From: Dehalococcoidia bacterium
Lineage (GTDB): Bacteria; Chloroflexota; Dehalococcoidia; Lucifugimonadales; SHYT01
Reading direction: 5' to 3'
NCBI GenBank assembly: GCA_009693055.1
Contig: SHYA01000001.1
Coordinates: 62,001 to 126,000 of the forward strand
Length of the DNA: 64,000 nt
The notes under the pieces are model-generated. The model was not told the origin of the DNA. It saw nothing but the letters and a program-made list of their open reading frames with translations, and did not search any database. Shown one piece after another: positions 40,708 through 49,950 of the stretch. Each line of letters opens with the position of its first letter. Position 1 is the first letter of the stretch. The position numbers were made by a program, and so were the translations under genes.

Positions 40708-43700
40708 TTATGCCTGGCCCCCCGTCACCACTCCCTTCACAAACGACTCCTCAAACGCAACGGTCCGCTCCAGCACCCGCGTCACGGCGTCCAACCACTT
40801 GCCGTGAAGCTCCACGCGGAGCTGCGTGGAGCCCACGATGGCCACACCGCGGAGCTCGCGTTGAAGCGCCTCGCGAGCGCCGCCCACTTCCCCCCTGAAC
40901 TGCAGCACGATCTGGCCGCCCTGCCGCGTCACCGACTCCATCCCGGCCTTCGCCGCCAGCATCTTAACCCTCACCACCGAGAGCAGGTTCTGCACCGCCT
41001 CCGGCGATGTCCCGAACCGGTCGCGCAACTCCTCGCGCAGAGGGACCAGCTCCTCCGCCGACCTCACCCTCGCCAGCCGCTGGTACACCGCGAGCCGCTG
41101 GGGCAGGTCCGAGATGTACGCCTCCGGAATGAACGCGGGCAACGGCAGGTCCACCGTCACGTCGGATGCGGGTAGGACAAACGGACTCGGAGGCGGCTGC
41201 TCTTCGGTGACGCCTGCACCCTCCTTGAGCTCCTTGACCGCTTCTTCCAGCAACCGCACATACAGGTCAAAACCGACGGCGTGAATCTGGCCGCTCTGCT
41301 CCGCCCCCAAGATGTTGCCGGCGCCCCGAATCTCCAGGTCCTGCATCGCGATGCGGAACCCCGAGCCCAGCTCCTGATGCGTGAGGATCACCTTGAGGCG
41401 CCTCTGCGCTTCGTCGGTGAGCCTGCGGCCGGGCGACAGCAAGAAGTACGCATATGCCTGGTGGGCGCCCCGCCCCACCCGGCCCCGGAGCTGGTACATC
41501 TGCGCCAGTCCCAGCAGCTCCGGCCGGTTCACCAGCAGCGTATTGGCGTTCGGAATGTCCAGGCCCGCCTCAATGATGGTGGTGCATACCAGCACGTCCG
41601 CCTCGCCCTGCGTGAACGCGCCCATTGCGGCGGAGAGCTCTCCCTCCCGCATCTGGCCGTGTCCCACGACCACGCGCGCCTGAGGCACGAGGGCCTGCAC
41701 CTTGTCGGCCCAGCGGTACAGGTCCTTCACGCGGTTGTGGACAAAGAACACCTGACCCCCGCGGTCCAACTCCCGCAGAATGGCCTCTTTCACCAGGTCG
41801 TCGTTGAAGGTGGAGACGAACGTCCGGACGGGCACCCGCGCCTCGGGCGGTGTCTCGATCGTGCTCATGTCGCGGACGCCCGCCAGGGCCATGTACAGCG
41901 TGCGCGGGATTGGGGTGGCGGACAGCGTGAGCACGTCCACCTCGCGCCGCAGCCGCTTCAGGTGCTCCTTGTGCGCCACGCCGAAGCGCTGCTCATCGTC
42001 GACAATCGCCAGGCCGAGTTGCTTGAACGCGACATCCTTCTGGAGCAGCCGGTGTGTCCCGATCACGATGTCCACCTGGCCGTTCTTCAGCCCTTCAATG
42101 ACGCGCTCCTGCTCCTCGCTGGTGCAGAAACGGTGGAGCACGCCCAGAGTTACCGGGAACGGGCTGAGCCGCTGGCTGAAGCTGGCGTAGTGCTGCTGCG
42201 CCAGCACGGTAGTTGGACAGAGAAGCGCCGCCTGCCGCCCTTCCTGGACCACCTTGAACGCCGCGCGCAGCGCCACCTCCGTCTTACCGTACCCCACATC
42301 GCCACAGACCAGGCGGTCCATCGGGCGCTCCTTCTCCAGGTCGGTTTTTACCTCCGTGATGGCTACGGCCTGGTCGGGCGTCTCCACGTACGGAAACGCG
42401 TCCTCAAGCTGCTGCTGCCACGGCGTGTCGGGTGAGGCGGGGGCGCGGTGCAACACCTCCCTCGCGGCGTACAGGTCAAGCAGCTCCTTCGCCATCGCTG
42501 TGGCGGCGCTCTTGGCCCGCTGCTTCGCACGAGTCCACTCCTGCGTTCCCAGGCGGGTCAGGGTCGGCGCGCCGTCGCCGGGCGCTACGTAGGGGCTCAA
42601 CCGGTCCAGCGCGTCCGAAGGGACGAAGAGCTGGTCGCCCTCCGCGTACTCCAGTACCAGGTACTCGCGTTCTCCGTGCACGGCGGGGACGCGCCGCGCG
42701 CCCACAAAGCGCCCAATCCCGTGGTCCACGTGCACCACGTACGTGCCCGGGACCAGCTCGGAAAGAAATGCCTCGCGCCGGACCGCACGCCGGACGGTGC
42801 GCTGCCGCTTCATCTGGCCCAGCACCTCCGCGTCGGTGAGCAGCACCAGGTCGCCGGATAGCAGCGGAAGGGTCAGCCCGCTGGCGAGCGCGCCCTGGAC
42901 GACGAGCGCCGAGCCAGGGGATGGAGGCCGCGCCACCTCTTGAACGTGCGCCACGCCAAGCTGCTGGCCCTGTAAGACCTCCTGGAAGCGCTGCGCGTAG
43001 TGTGAGACGATGACCACGCGGCGGCCCTCACCAACCTGCCGCTTCACCGAGGCCGCGAACGCCTCCAAGCGTCCCCAGTGGCTTGGGGCGGGCGCAACCC
43101 CAGCCTCCTGGCTCACCTTGGCCTCCCCGCCAAGCCACTCCATGACCAGGCCCGCGGCCGCCAGGCGCGGCTTCATCTCCTCCCATGACGCAGCCGGCGG
43201 GGGAAACCCTTCCGGCAGGTCGCCGCGCTGCCGTTTGGTCCCGTACAGCTCCTTGACGCGCCGCTCCTGCTCCTGCGCCACCGTCTCCACGGTCAACGGC
43301 TCATCAAAGACCAGCAGGCCGCCGGGCGGTAGGTAGTCCAACAGGCATGCACGGTTCACGATTCCCGCGTAGAACAGCGCCTGGTCCACCATCCCGCCCT
43401 CCAGCAGGGTGGCTCCCTCCGTTTGGGTGCGTTCCCACACATCCTCTTTGCACCCGCCCGGATTGAGCCGGGCCAGCCGGGCACGGATGTGCTCCCGATC
43501 GGCGAGCGCGGACAGCACCTCGCCGGCCGGAATCACCGTGATGGCGTCCGCGCTCTTCACCGAGCGCTGCGAGGCCGGGTCAAAGAATCGTATGCTCTCC
43601 GCCACGTTGCCGAGCAGCTCGATCCGCGCAGGCAGCGGCGAGTCCGGGGAGAACACGTCCAGGATCCCGCCGCGCAGGCTGAACGTTCCCGGCACCTCCA

Positions 43701-44241
43701 CGGCGCGCTCGGCGTGATAGCCCATGGCCGCCCAGCGAGCGAGCAGGGGCTGCGTAGCCAGGGTCTGCCCGACGCTTACGGTCTCCTGCGCCGCGGCAAA
43801 CCTCTGGGGGGCCAGTGTCTTCTGTGCCGCCGCGGCCAGTGACGCGATTACCACGGTGGCCTGCCGCGCCTCACCGGACTGAAGCAGACCCCGCATCGCC
43901 CGCAGGCGCGCGTGGGTCGTCCCTTCGTCCACGTCCAGCCGCTCGTACGGCAGCGCGTCGTACTCCGGGCAGTGCAGCACGCGCGGGCCCGTTCCACCTG
44001 TTCCATCGGGCGAGTGTGTCCCCAGGAAAGTCTCCAGCCCGTCGGCAAGGCGGCCGGCGTCCTCCGGCTTCCCGGTCACCACCAGCATCGGACGGCCAAG
44101 CCGAGCAGCCAGCCAGGCCAGCAGGTAGGCGCGGGCGTAGTCTGGCACGGCCTGGCGCACCTGGCCAGGCTGTGCGAGCCGCTCAACAAGGCCCCCGTAC
44201 GCCGACTCGTCCAGGAGGTCAAGAAGTCCGCGCAGCGTCAT
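40708..44241 (-). CDS. mfd: transcription-repair coupling factor
   Basis: About 1177 residues from ATG 44241 (MTLRGLLDLLDES), which has AGGAG about 10 bases upstream. Mfd removes RNA polymerase stalled at lesions and recruits UvrA. In order: UvrB-like N-terminal modules (LHCPEYDALPYERLDV, FSLRGGILDVFSPDS), the RNAP-interaction domain near GTYVVHVDHGIGRFVG and LVLEYAEGDQLFVP, the RecG-like translocase (GDVGYGKTEVALRAAFK, DDEQRFGVAHKE, TLSATPIPRTLYMAL, VHNRVKDL, TTIIEAGLDIPNANTL, RGRVGRG), and the C-terminal TRCF domain. Length and motifs are normal. Confidence 0.97.
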   Translation of the reverse strand: MTLRGLLDLLDESAYGGLVERLAQPGQVRQAVPDYARAYLLAWLAARLGRPMLVVTGKPEDAGRLADGLETFLGTHSPDGTGGTGPRVLHCPEYDALPYERLDVDEGTTHARLRAMRGLLQSGEARQATVVIASLAAAAQKTLAPQRFAAAQETVSVGQTLATQPLLARWAAMGYHAERAVEVPGTFSLRGGILDVFSPDSPLPARIELLGNVAESIRFFDPASQRSVKSADAITVIPAGEVLSALADREHIRARLARLNPGGCKEDVWERTQTEGATLLEGGMVDQALFYAGIVNRACLLDYLPPGGLLVFDEPLTVETVAQEQERRVKELYGTKRQRGDLPEGFPPPAASWEEMKPRLAAAGLVMEWLGGEAKVSQEAGVAPAPSHWGRLEAFAASVKRQVGEGRRVVIVSHYAQRFQEVLQGQQLGVAHVQEVARPPSPGSALVVQGALASGLTLPLLSGDLVLLTDAEVLGQMKRQRTVRRAVRREAFLSELVPGTYVVHVDHGIGRFVGARRVPAVHGEREYLVLEYAEGDQLFVPSDALDRLSPYVAPGDGAPTLTRLGTQEWTRAKQRAKSAATAMAKELLDLYAAREVLHRAPASPDTPWQQQLEDAFPYVETPDQAVAITEVKTDLEKERPMDRLVCGDVGYGKTEVALRAAFKVVQEGRQAALLCPTTVLAQQHYASFSQRLSPFPVTLGVLHRFCTSEEQERVIEGLKNGQVDIVIGTHRLLQKDVAFKQLGLAIVDDEQRFGVAHKEHLKRLRREVDVLTLSATPIPRTLYMALAGVRDMSTIETPPEARVPVRTFVSTFNDDLVKEAILRELDRGGQVFFVHNRVKDLYRWADKVQALVPQARVVVGHGQMREGELSAAMGAFTQGEADVLVCTTIIEAGLDIPNANTLLVNRPELLGLAQMYQLRGRVGRGAHQAYAYFLLSPGRRLTDEAQRRLKVILTHQELGSGFRIAMQDLEIRGAGNILGAEQSGQIHAVGFDLYVRLLEEAVKELKEGAGVTEEQPPPSPFVLPASDVTVDLPLPAFIPEAYISDLPQRLAVYQRLARVRSAEELVPLREELRDRFGTSPEAVQNLLSVVRVKMLAAKAGMESVTRQGGQIVLQFRGEVGGAREALQRELRGVAIVGSTQLRVELHGKWLDAVTRVLERTVAFEESFVKGVVTGGQA

Positions 44242-44415
44242 GTCGTCTGAGCACTCCTGATCACGCGCGTGGGAACGCCAAGACACCCTTCCGCCGCTGG
44301 CGGGAGGGGGCCGGGAACACCTAATGGGCCAATCACCGCCGGAGCGGGCAGGCCCGGAGTGATTGTACCACCCGCGCTTTGCTGACGGCCTTCGCGCTCG
44401 TCCACGCCGACAGGC

Positions 44416-44421
44416 TATAAT
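44416..44421 (+). promoter_or_regulatory. TATAAT -10 box upstream of proB
   Basis: An exact TATAAT, 39 bases before the proB ATG, in the divergent mfd-proB gap. No convincing -35. Confidence 0.5.
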
Positions 44422-44460
44422 AGATGCCTAGTCGTGCAGCCCGCAGCGAAGGCGTAGAAC

Positions 44461-45654
44461 ATGCCCGCTCACAAGCGTCCAGGCCTCGTCCCGAAGCCGC
44501 AGCCCGCCTCAGAAGGCGCAGGCGGGTTGCGGTACCGGCGCATTGTCGCCAAGGCGGGCACCGGCGTGCTCACGGGAGGAGCCGACCGGCTGGACACGGA
44601 CGTCATGGCCTCGCTAGTGAGCCAGATCGTGGGGCTGCGCCGGCAGGGCGCCGAGGTGCTGCTCGTGTCGTCGGGCGCGGTTGCCGCCGGCCGGCAGGTG
44701 CTGCGCAGCGCGGGCGCCGCCGAGCCGGACCGCCGCCGCGACGTCCCATTCCGCCAGGTGCTCGCCGCCGTCGGCCAGGGCCGCCTCATGAACGCCTACG
44801 AGCTACTCTTCGCGTCCAGCGGCACGACGATCGCGCAGGCGCTCCTCTCCCGCCGCGACATCGCCGACCGCCTGGGCTACCTCAACATCCGCAACAGCCT
44901 CCTGGCGCTCCTCTCGCTCGGCGTTGTGCCCATCATCAACGAGAACGACGTCGTGGCCGTGGAGGAGCTGGAGGGCGAGTCGTTCGGGGACAACGACACG
45001 CTCTCCGCCATGGTCGCGAACATCGTGGACGCCGACCTGCTGGTGCTCCTGAGCGACGTGGACGGGCTGTACACCGCAGACCCGCACACGCATCCGGAGG
45101 CCAAGCTCCTCTCCCGCGTGGAGCGGGTTGACCCTTCCATAGAAGGACTGGCGGGCGGCCCGCTCAGCGAACGAAGCCGCGGCGGCATGCGGACCAAGGT
45201 GGAGGCCGCGCGCCTCGCCACCGCTTCCGGCGTCAGCGCGGTCATCTGCAGGGGACGCGAACCGGACGCACTCAAGCGCGTAGCCCACGGCGAGGCGATC
45301 GGCACGTTGTTCGTTGCCGCGACGAGCAACCTGGAGAGCCGCGAGCGGTGGATGCTCGGCATGTGCTCCACGAGCGACGGCATCGTGGTGGACGCCGGCG
45401 CGCAGCGGGCGCTCTGCGAGCAGCACCGCAGCCTCCTCCCCGCCGGCGTCACGGCGGTGCGCGGAGACTTCCACCGCGGCGAGGTCATCCCCATCCTGGA
45501 CGAGTCCGGCGAGCGGCTCGCCGTCGGCATCGCCAACTACAGTGCGGACGAGCTGCGCCGCATCGCCGGCAAGCGCTCCGACCAGGCCCAGGCGGTCCTC
45601 GGCTACACCTACGGCGAGGAGGCCGTCCACCGCAACAACCTGGTCGTGGTGTGA
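44461..45654 (+). CDS. proB: glutamate 5-kinase
   Basis: 397 residues. The amino-acid-kinase domain starts at about residue 27 (IVAKAGTGVLTGG), with LLVSSGAVAAGRQVL, VGQGRLMNAYELLF, INENDVVAVEEL, GDNDTLSAMVANIVDADLL, LLSDVDGLYTADP and GGMRTKVEAARLA. The last ~80 residues form a PUA domain (GIVVDAGAQRAL, GEVIPILDESGERLAVGIANY). First step of proline synthesis. The first ~25 residues are an unconserved Pro/Lys-rich extension. proA follows, but 336 bases of repeat-rich DNA separate the two. Confidence 0.96.
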   Translation: MPAHKRPGLVPKPQPASEGAGGLRYRRIVAKAGTGVLTGGADRLDTDVMASLVSQIVGLRRQGAEVLLVSSGAVAAGRQVLRSAGAAEPDRRRDVPFRQVLAAVGQGRLMNAYELLFASSGTTIAQALLSRRDIADRLGYLNIRNSLLALLSLGVVPIINENDVVAVEELEGESFGDNDTLSAMVANIVDADLLVLLSDVDGLYTADPHTHPEAKLLSRVERVDPSIEGLAGGPLSERSRGGMRTKVEAARLATASGVSAVICRGREPDALKRVAHGEAIGTLFVAATSNLESRERWMLGMCSTSDGIVVDAGAQRALCEQHRSLLPAGVTAVRGDFHRGEVIPILDESGERLAVGIANYSADELRRIAGKRSDQAQAVLGYTYGEEAVHRNNLVVV

Positions 45655-45990
45655 ACCTGACCCCTGACCCCGTCCCGACACGGGAAGGGGCAATTGGCTC
45701 AAAAGTCGTTTGCAGGGAATCCACCACGTGTTTCAGCAATCTCGACTGAAGCTCGTTCTGAGCAAGACCTCACCCCTAACCCCTCTGCGGCTAAAGCCCC
45801 ATGCGATGGAGAGGGGGAAGCAGTCTCTCTCTACCACCCTTCGGCTTCGGCTCAGGGCAGGCAGTGACCACCCCCTCGTCCACCTTAGGCGGACTCAGGG
45901 CACATTCTGCACGAGAACACGTGGCCGCCACCAGATGCACACTTTTAGGGCAAGGCCGCATTGCAATGGACTTGACCAACGAGTAACGTA
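45655..45990. repeat. repeat-bearing spacer between proB and proA
   Basis: Contains ACCCCTGACCCCGTCCCGACACGGGAAGGGG-type inverted pieces, CTCGTTCTGAGCAAGACCTCACC and CACCCTTCGGCTTCGGCTCAGGGCAGG, all related to the dispersed repeats of this window. No gene is visible. Confidence 0.65.
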
Positions 45991-45996
45991 GTGGCC

Positions 45997-47277
45997 ATGA
46001 GCACCACAGCGGTCTCTGAACAGCTCCTCACCATGGGCCGCGCGGCGCGTGTGGCCTCCCGCGCGCTCGCCAAGCTGCACAGCCAGGCCAAAGACCACGC
46101 CCTGACGGGCATCGCCCGCGCCCTCCGCACGCGCCAGGAGGAGGTGCTCGCCGCCAACCGGCAGGATCTGGAGGAGGGTAAGCGCGCCGGCCTCTCCGCG
46201 GCCATGCTGGACCGGCTCCTCCTGGACGCTGAGCGCCTGGATGGGATCGCCCAGGGCGTGGACGGCGTCGTGGCGCTGCCGGATCCCGTGGGCGAGGAGT
46301 TCGACGGACGTCTGCTGCCCAACGGGCTGCGCATCGCACGGCGGCGCGTCCCGCTGGGCGTCATCGGCGCCGTGTACGAGAGCCGCCCCAACGTCACCGT
46401 GGACATCGCGGCGCTGTGCCTCAAGTCCGGCAACGCGTGCATCCTTCGCGGCGGCAAGGAGGCCATCCACTCCAACGCGGTGCTCGCCCGGCTCGTCCGC
46501 GGCGCCCTGGCGGAGGCGGGCGCGCCGGTGGACGCCGTGCAGTTCGTGGAGTCCACCGACCGGGCGCTGGTGCTCCAGCTGCTCCAGATGAAGGACTCCA
46601 TCGACCTCATGATTCCGCGTGGCGGCGCAGACCTGGTCCGCTTCGTCGCGGAGCACGCCACCATGCCGGCGGTCACGGGCGGCATCGGCGTGTGCCACAC
46701 GTACGTGGATAAGTCCGCCGACCTGGACGGCGCCGTCCGCATCACGGAGAACGCAAAGGTGCAGCGGCCCACCGTCTGCAACGCGCTGGACTGCTTGCTC
46801 GTCCACTCCTCCGTCGCTCCCAAGCTGCTTCCGCCGCTCGCCAAGGAGCTGGGCAAGGCGGGCGTAGAGCTCCACTGCGACGCGCGCTCACTCGCCCTCC
46901 TGGGCGCGCAGCAGGCCGCGCGAGCGGTGCCCGCGACCGACCAGGACTGGGGCAAAGAGTTCTTGGCGCTAGTCCTCGCCGTGAAAGTGGTGGACTCCCT
47001 GGACGAGGCGCTGGCGCACATCGAGCGGTACGGCTCGGGCCACTCCGAGGCCATCATCACGGAAGACCACGCCGCAGCCACGCGCTTCCTGGACGAGGTG
47101 GACGCGGCGGCGGTCTTTGTCAACGCCAGCACCCGCTTCACGGACGGCGGCCAGTTCGGCCTCGGCGCTGAGGTGGCCATCAGCACCAGCAAGTTGCACG
47201 CCCGCGGCCCCATGGGCCTGCGGGAGCTCACCTCGTACAAGTGGGTCGTTCAGGGCAGCGGGCACGTGCGCCCGTAG
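45997..47277 (+). CDS. proA: gamma-glutamyl phosphate reductase
   Basis: 426 residues from ATG 45997 (a GTG at 45991 is two codons earlier). Reduces gamma-glutamyl phosphate with NADPH in proline synthesis. ALDH-fold motifs: RRRVPLGVIGAVYESRPNV, CLKSGNACILRGGKEA, MIPRGGADLVRFV, the catalytic Cys in QRPTVCNALDCLLV, YGSGHSEAIITED, FVNASTRFTDGGQFGLGAEV and MGLRELTSYKWVVQG. Full length. Confidence 0.97.
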   Translation: MSTTAVSEQLLTMGRAARVASRALAKLHSQAKDHALTGIARALRTRQEEVLAANRQDLEEGKRAGLSAAMLDRLLLDAERLDGIAQGVDGVVALPDPVGEEFDGRLLPNGLRIARRRVPLGVIGAVYESRPNVTVDIAALCLKSGNACILRGGKEAIHSNAVLARLVRGALAEAGAPVDAVQFVESTDRALVLQLLQMKDSIDLMIPRGGADLVRFVAEHATMPAVTGGIGVCHTYVDKSADLDGAVRITENAKVQRPTVCNALDCLLVHSSVAPKLLPPLAKELGKAGVELHCDARSLALLGAQQAARAVPATDQDWGKEFLALVLAVKVVDSLDEALAHIERYGSGHSEAIITEDHAAATRFLDEVDAAAVFVNASTRFTDGGQFGLGAEVAISTSKLHARGPMGLRELTSYKWVVQGSGHVRP

Positions 47278-47326
47278 CAGACGCCCATGCTGACCGTCCG
47301 GCAGGCAAGCCGCAAAAGGAGGAGAC

Positions 47327-47641
47327 GTGGACTTCTATTTTGAGCGCGAGTGCCGCACCCCTCACTCGGAGTGCTACACCATCCTGGAAAACGACCAGCC
47401 GGTCGGCCGGTTAGACCTCCACTTCACCACCACCGTGGTCCACGGCACCCTCTGCGTTACGGAGAGCCTCACCCAAGAGAACATCCGCGAACTGATTGAG
47501 ATCATTGACGAGGAGCTGGTGGACGCGGTGGGCGTCAACCGCGAGGAGTTCATCGTCCACGTCCACCAGGGCCAGGACCTCGGCGTGTTCAGCGACCACG
47601 GTTTCGGCGAGAACGGCGGCAGCCAGGAGCAGCAGCCGTAA
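47327..47641 (+). CDS. small conserved protein of unknown function
   Basis: 104 residues, GTG start with AAAGGAGGAGAC directly upstream, so it is probably well translated. Sequence MDFYFERECRTPHSECYTIL, then VGRLDLHFTTTVVHGTLCV, a helical ENIRELIEIIDEELVDA, and EFIVHVHQGQDLGVFSD. I have a recollection of very similar small proteins in Chloroflexota genomes, none with known function. The predicted fold alternates strands and one long acidic helix. There is no signal peptide. It lies 49 bases after proA and may be read from the same transcript. Confidence 0.8.
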   Translation: MDFYFERECRTPHSECYTILENDQPVGRLDLHFTTTVVHGTLCVTESLTQENIRELIEIIDEELVDAVGVNREEFIVHVHQGQDLGVFSDHGFGENGGSQEQQP

Positions 47642-47822
47642 CAGACCGCAGTCAATGGCCGACCCCTGCACCCTTTCCAGGAGCGGACGCCCGTGGAACA
47701 TGATGGCCGAGAACGCTCCAGAAGATACCTCGAAGTTCTCCAGGAGACGACATGTAACGGCCCGGCCGAAGCGAGCATGTCGGCCTCTTGTGTCACCTGG
47801 GCGGCCAACCGCACGAGGGGAC

Positions 47823-47851
47823 TTGACAGCAGTCCGCTGATGCTAGATTTT
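47823..47851 (+). promoter_or_regulatory. promoter of the arsR-type gene
   Basis: TTGACA (47823-47828), then TAGATT at a 15-base spacing or GATTTT at 17. The predicted start lies within about 20 bases of the ATG at 47873. Confidence 0.5.
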
Positions 47852-47858
47852 ACCGATT

Positions 47859-47870
47859 AGTTACTTAACT
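47859..47870 (+). promoter_or_regulatory. possible ArsR operator
   Basis: AGTTA-CT-TAACT, a perfect 5-bp inverted repeat between the promoter and the ATG at 47873, placed where an autorepressor would bind. Confidence 0.4.
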
Positions 47871-47872
47871 GG

Positions 47873-48250
47873 ATGGTTGAACACGGCATGGCGACTGACC
47901 GTCTGAACACCACCTTCGCGGCCCTCGCCGGTCCCACTCGGCGCGCAATCCTTGCTCGCCTCACGTCGGGCGAGACGTCGGTGACCGAGCTGGCCGAACC
48001 CTTCGACGTGAGCCTCCCCGCCATTTCCAAGCACCTCAAGGTGTTGGAGCGCGCGGGCCTGATCACGCGTGGCCGTAAGGCGCAGTGGCGCCCCTGCCGG
48101 CTCCAGGCGGAGCCGCTCAAAGACGTCGCTAACTGGATCGAGCACTATCACCGCTTCTGGGACGAGAGTTTCAATCGCCTGGACGACTATCTGCGAGAGC
48201 TGCAAAAGAAGGGAAAGCATCGTGACCACAGGAAAACCAAGGAGGGGTAG
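47873..48250 (+). CDS. ArsR-family transcriptional regulator
   Basis: 125 residues. Winged helix: FAALAGPTRRAILARLTSGE, VTELAEPFDVSLPAISKHLKVLERAGL (recognition helix SLPAISKHLKVL) and the wing GLITRGRKAQWRPCRL. It lacks the ELCVC metal-binding motif of true arsenic sensors, so it belongs to the ArsR group usually paired with SRPBCC/AHSA1 proteins; a damaged SRPBCC remnant follows directly. A basic tail ends the protein. Confidence 0.92.
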   Translation: MVEHGMATDRLNTTFAALAGPTRRAILARLTSGETSVTELAEPFDVSLPAISKHLKVLERAGLITRGRKAQWRPCRLQAEPLKDVANWIEHYHRFWDESFNRLDDYLRELQKKGKHRDHRKTKEG

Positions 48251-48251
48251 C

Positions 48252-48536
48252 ATGACCGCAAGCAATAGCCCTGGCAAGGAACTCATCAACAAACGAATTG
48301 CAGAACTTGCCGACTGGCGCGGCCAAATGTTCGCCCGACTGCGCAAGCTCATCCTCGCGGCCGCCCCGGATATCACCGAGGAATGGAGGAGACCCATGGC
48401 CGGAAGAAGTAGCCCCACCACGAAGTCCGCGAAACGGGAACTCGTCATCACGCGCGTCTTTAATGCGCCGCGAGAGTTCGCGTGGAAGGCGTGGACCGTC
48501 GCGTTGTGCCTTACAGGGTCCCGCGGCGGCCAATAG
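48252..48536 (+). pseudogene. chimeric remnant: DUF1801-like N-terminus joined to SRPBCC N-terminus
   Basis: AAGGAGGGG precedes the ATG. Residues 1-45 (KELINKRIAELADWRGQMFA, then ITEEWR) look like the start of a YdhG/DUF1801 protein. From about residue 49 a second initiator-like MAGRSS leads into ELVITRVFNAPREFAWKAWT, the start of an AHSA1/SRPBCC protein. This then runs into unrelated sequence and stops after only about 45 residues, instead of about 150. So two genes that normally follow arsR each retain only their 5' ends. The 94-residue product is unlikely to fold. Confidence 0.75.
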
Positions 48537-48581
48537 CGAACCAACACCAGCCAGCCATGATGGCGCCCAAGGAGCGCTTCG

Positions 48582-48854
48582 ATGTGTAGGAATATCAAGG
48601 CCCTCGCGAATTTCGAGCCGCCCGCGAGCGACGATGAGGTCCGGGCGGCAGCCCTCCAGTTCGTCCGGAAGCTGAGCGGCGCGAACCGCCCGTCACGCGC
48701 GAATGGATCGGCATTCGACCGCGCGGTTGACGAAGTGACGGCGGCAGCCGACCGGCTGGTCCGCCCGCTAACAACCAGCGCGCTGCCGCGGAACCTGGAG
48801 GAGGAAGCCCGTAGGGCTCAGGAGCGGGCGCGCCGGCGCTATACAGAAGCTTAG
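48582..48854 (+). CDS. DUF2277 family protein
   Basis: 90 residues with AAGGAGC before the ATG. Begins MCRNIKALANFEPPASDDEV, followed by AALQFVRKLSGANRPSRANG and a helical RNLEEEARRAQERARRRY tail, the DUF2277 pattern as I remember it. It is small, basic and helical. The function is unknown; it is often found near arsR/SRPBCC genes. It ends 7 bases before the encoded CCA end of the convergent tRNA-Asn. Confidence 0.88.
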   Translation: MCRNIKALANFEPPASDDEVRAAALQFVRKLSGANRPSRANGSAFDRAVDEVTAAADRLVRPLTTSALPRNLEEEARRAQERARRRYTEA

Positions 48855-48861
48855 GGCGATT

Positions 48862-48937
48862 TGGCTCCCCGGGCAGGACTCGAACCTGCGACCTAGCGGT
48901 TAACAGCCGCCCGCTCTACCGGCTGAGCTACCGGGGA
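48862..48937 (-). tRNA. tRNA-Asn (GTT anticodon)
   Basis: On the minus strand a 7-bp acceptor stem (TCCCCGG with CCGGGGA), a D-loop GTAGCTCAGCCGGTAGAGC, the anticodon loop CTGTTAA with GTT, T-arm GCAGGTTCGAGTCCTGC and discriminator G, followed by encoded CCA (plus-strand TGG at 48862-48864). All stems pair. 76 bases including CCA. Confidence 0.97.
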
Positions 48938-49034
48938 ACGACGGGGTGGAAACGGCGGGGCGATTACCGTAGTATCGTAGCAGAGCGGATAGCAGCCCGC
49001 AACGCCGTGCGACGGCCTGGAGAACGAAAGCAGC

Positions 49035-49844
49035 GTGGGATTCCTCCTCTTCCGCAAGGCCCTCCGGGGGCACCGGACTGCCCTCGTGCTTGGCGCGCTG
49101 CTCCTGCTTGGGCTCCAGCTCCTTATCCCAACCACGTACGAGGCGGTTGGCGAAGGCCGGTTTGAGGAGCTGCTGGACCGCGCCCCCAGAGGCATTCAGG
49201 CGTTCCTCAAGGCCGAAGGACATCTCCTGTCCCTCTCCGGCGCAAACGGCTACACCGCTGTGGGTTACCGCCACCCCATCTACCTGGTCGTCGCGCTCGG
49301 GTTTGCCGTCGCCATCGCCGCCGGCGCCGTTGCGCGCGAGGTAGAACGCAAAAGGATCCTCCTGCTGATGGCGAGGCCCGTCCACCGGACCACCTACCTG
49401 CTGAGCCGTTGGTCCGAGCTGGCGATAGCCCTCGCGGCGCTCGTCGCCGCCGCCTTTGTGGGGACCGTGCTCGGCGTGACCATTGAGGGCCTGCACGACT
49501 CCGTCGCCCTCAGCCGCTTCCTCGTCGCAGCGCTCAACGGCTTCGTACTGTTCCTGGCGGTCGGCAACTGCGCCCTGCTCCTCTCCGCCGGCGTCAGCGA
49601 CGGAGGGCGCGCCACCGCCCTGGGTGTCGCCCTCAGCGTCGGGATGTTCCTCATCGACTTCTTGTCGGAGATCTGGTCGCCCCTGGAGCCGCTGGGGCCG
49701 GCCTCGCTGTTCCATTACTACGACCCGGTGCGCGTCGCCGCGCTGGGCGGCGTGCCCTACCGCGACCTGGCGGTGCTCGCCTCGGTGGCCGCCGTCGCCC
49801 TTGCAGGCGCCCTTGTGGTGTTCCAGCGCCGCGACTTCCGCTAG
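49035..49844 (+). CDS. ABC-2 type membrane permease
   Basis: 269 residues, GTG start. About six TM helices: one near residue 15-32, a loop with amphipathic character, then four clustered helices and a last one ending VVFQRRDFR. The N-terminal basic FRKALRGHRTALVLGALLLL and the C-terminal arrangement are those of ABC-2/NosY-like permeases. No ATPase gene is adjacent, which is unusual for the class. The substrate is unknown. Confidence 0.8.
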   Translation: MGFLLFRKALRGHRTALVLGALLLLGLQLLIPTTYEAVGEGRFEELLDRAPRGIQAFLKAEGHLLSLSGANGYTAVGYRHPIYLVVALGFAVAIAAGAVAREVERKRILLLMARPVHRTTYLLSRWSELAIALAALVAAAFVGTVLGVTIEGLHDSVALSRFLVAALNGFVLFLAVGNCALLLSAGVSDGGRATALGVALSVGMFLIDFLSEIWSPLEPLGPASLFHYYDPVRVAALGGVPYRDLAVLASVAAVALAGALVVFQRRDFR

Positions 49845-49950
49845 GCATCGCGGTCGCCCCGTTCGTCCTCCTGTGGAAGGATCAGGGAAGGCACTGCACC
49901 TTCCCCCGCAAGCTACAGGAGAATCGCCGTGTCATAAAGGACTGACGCAG

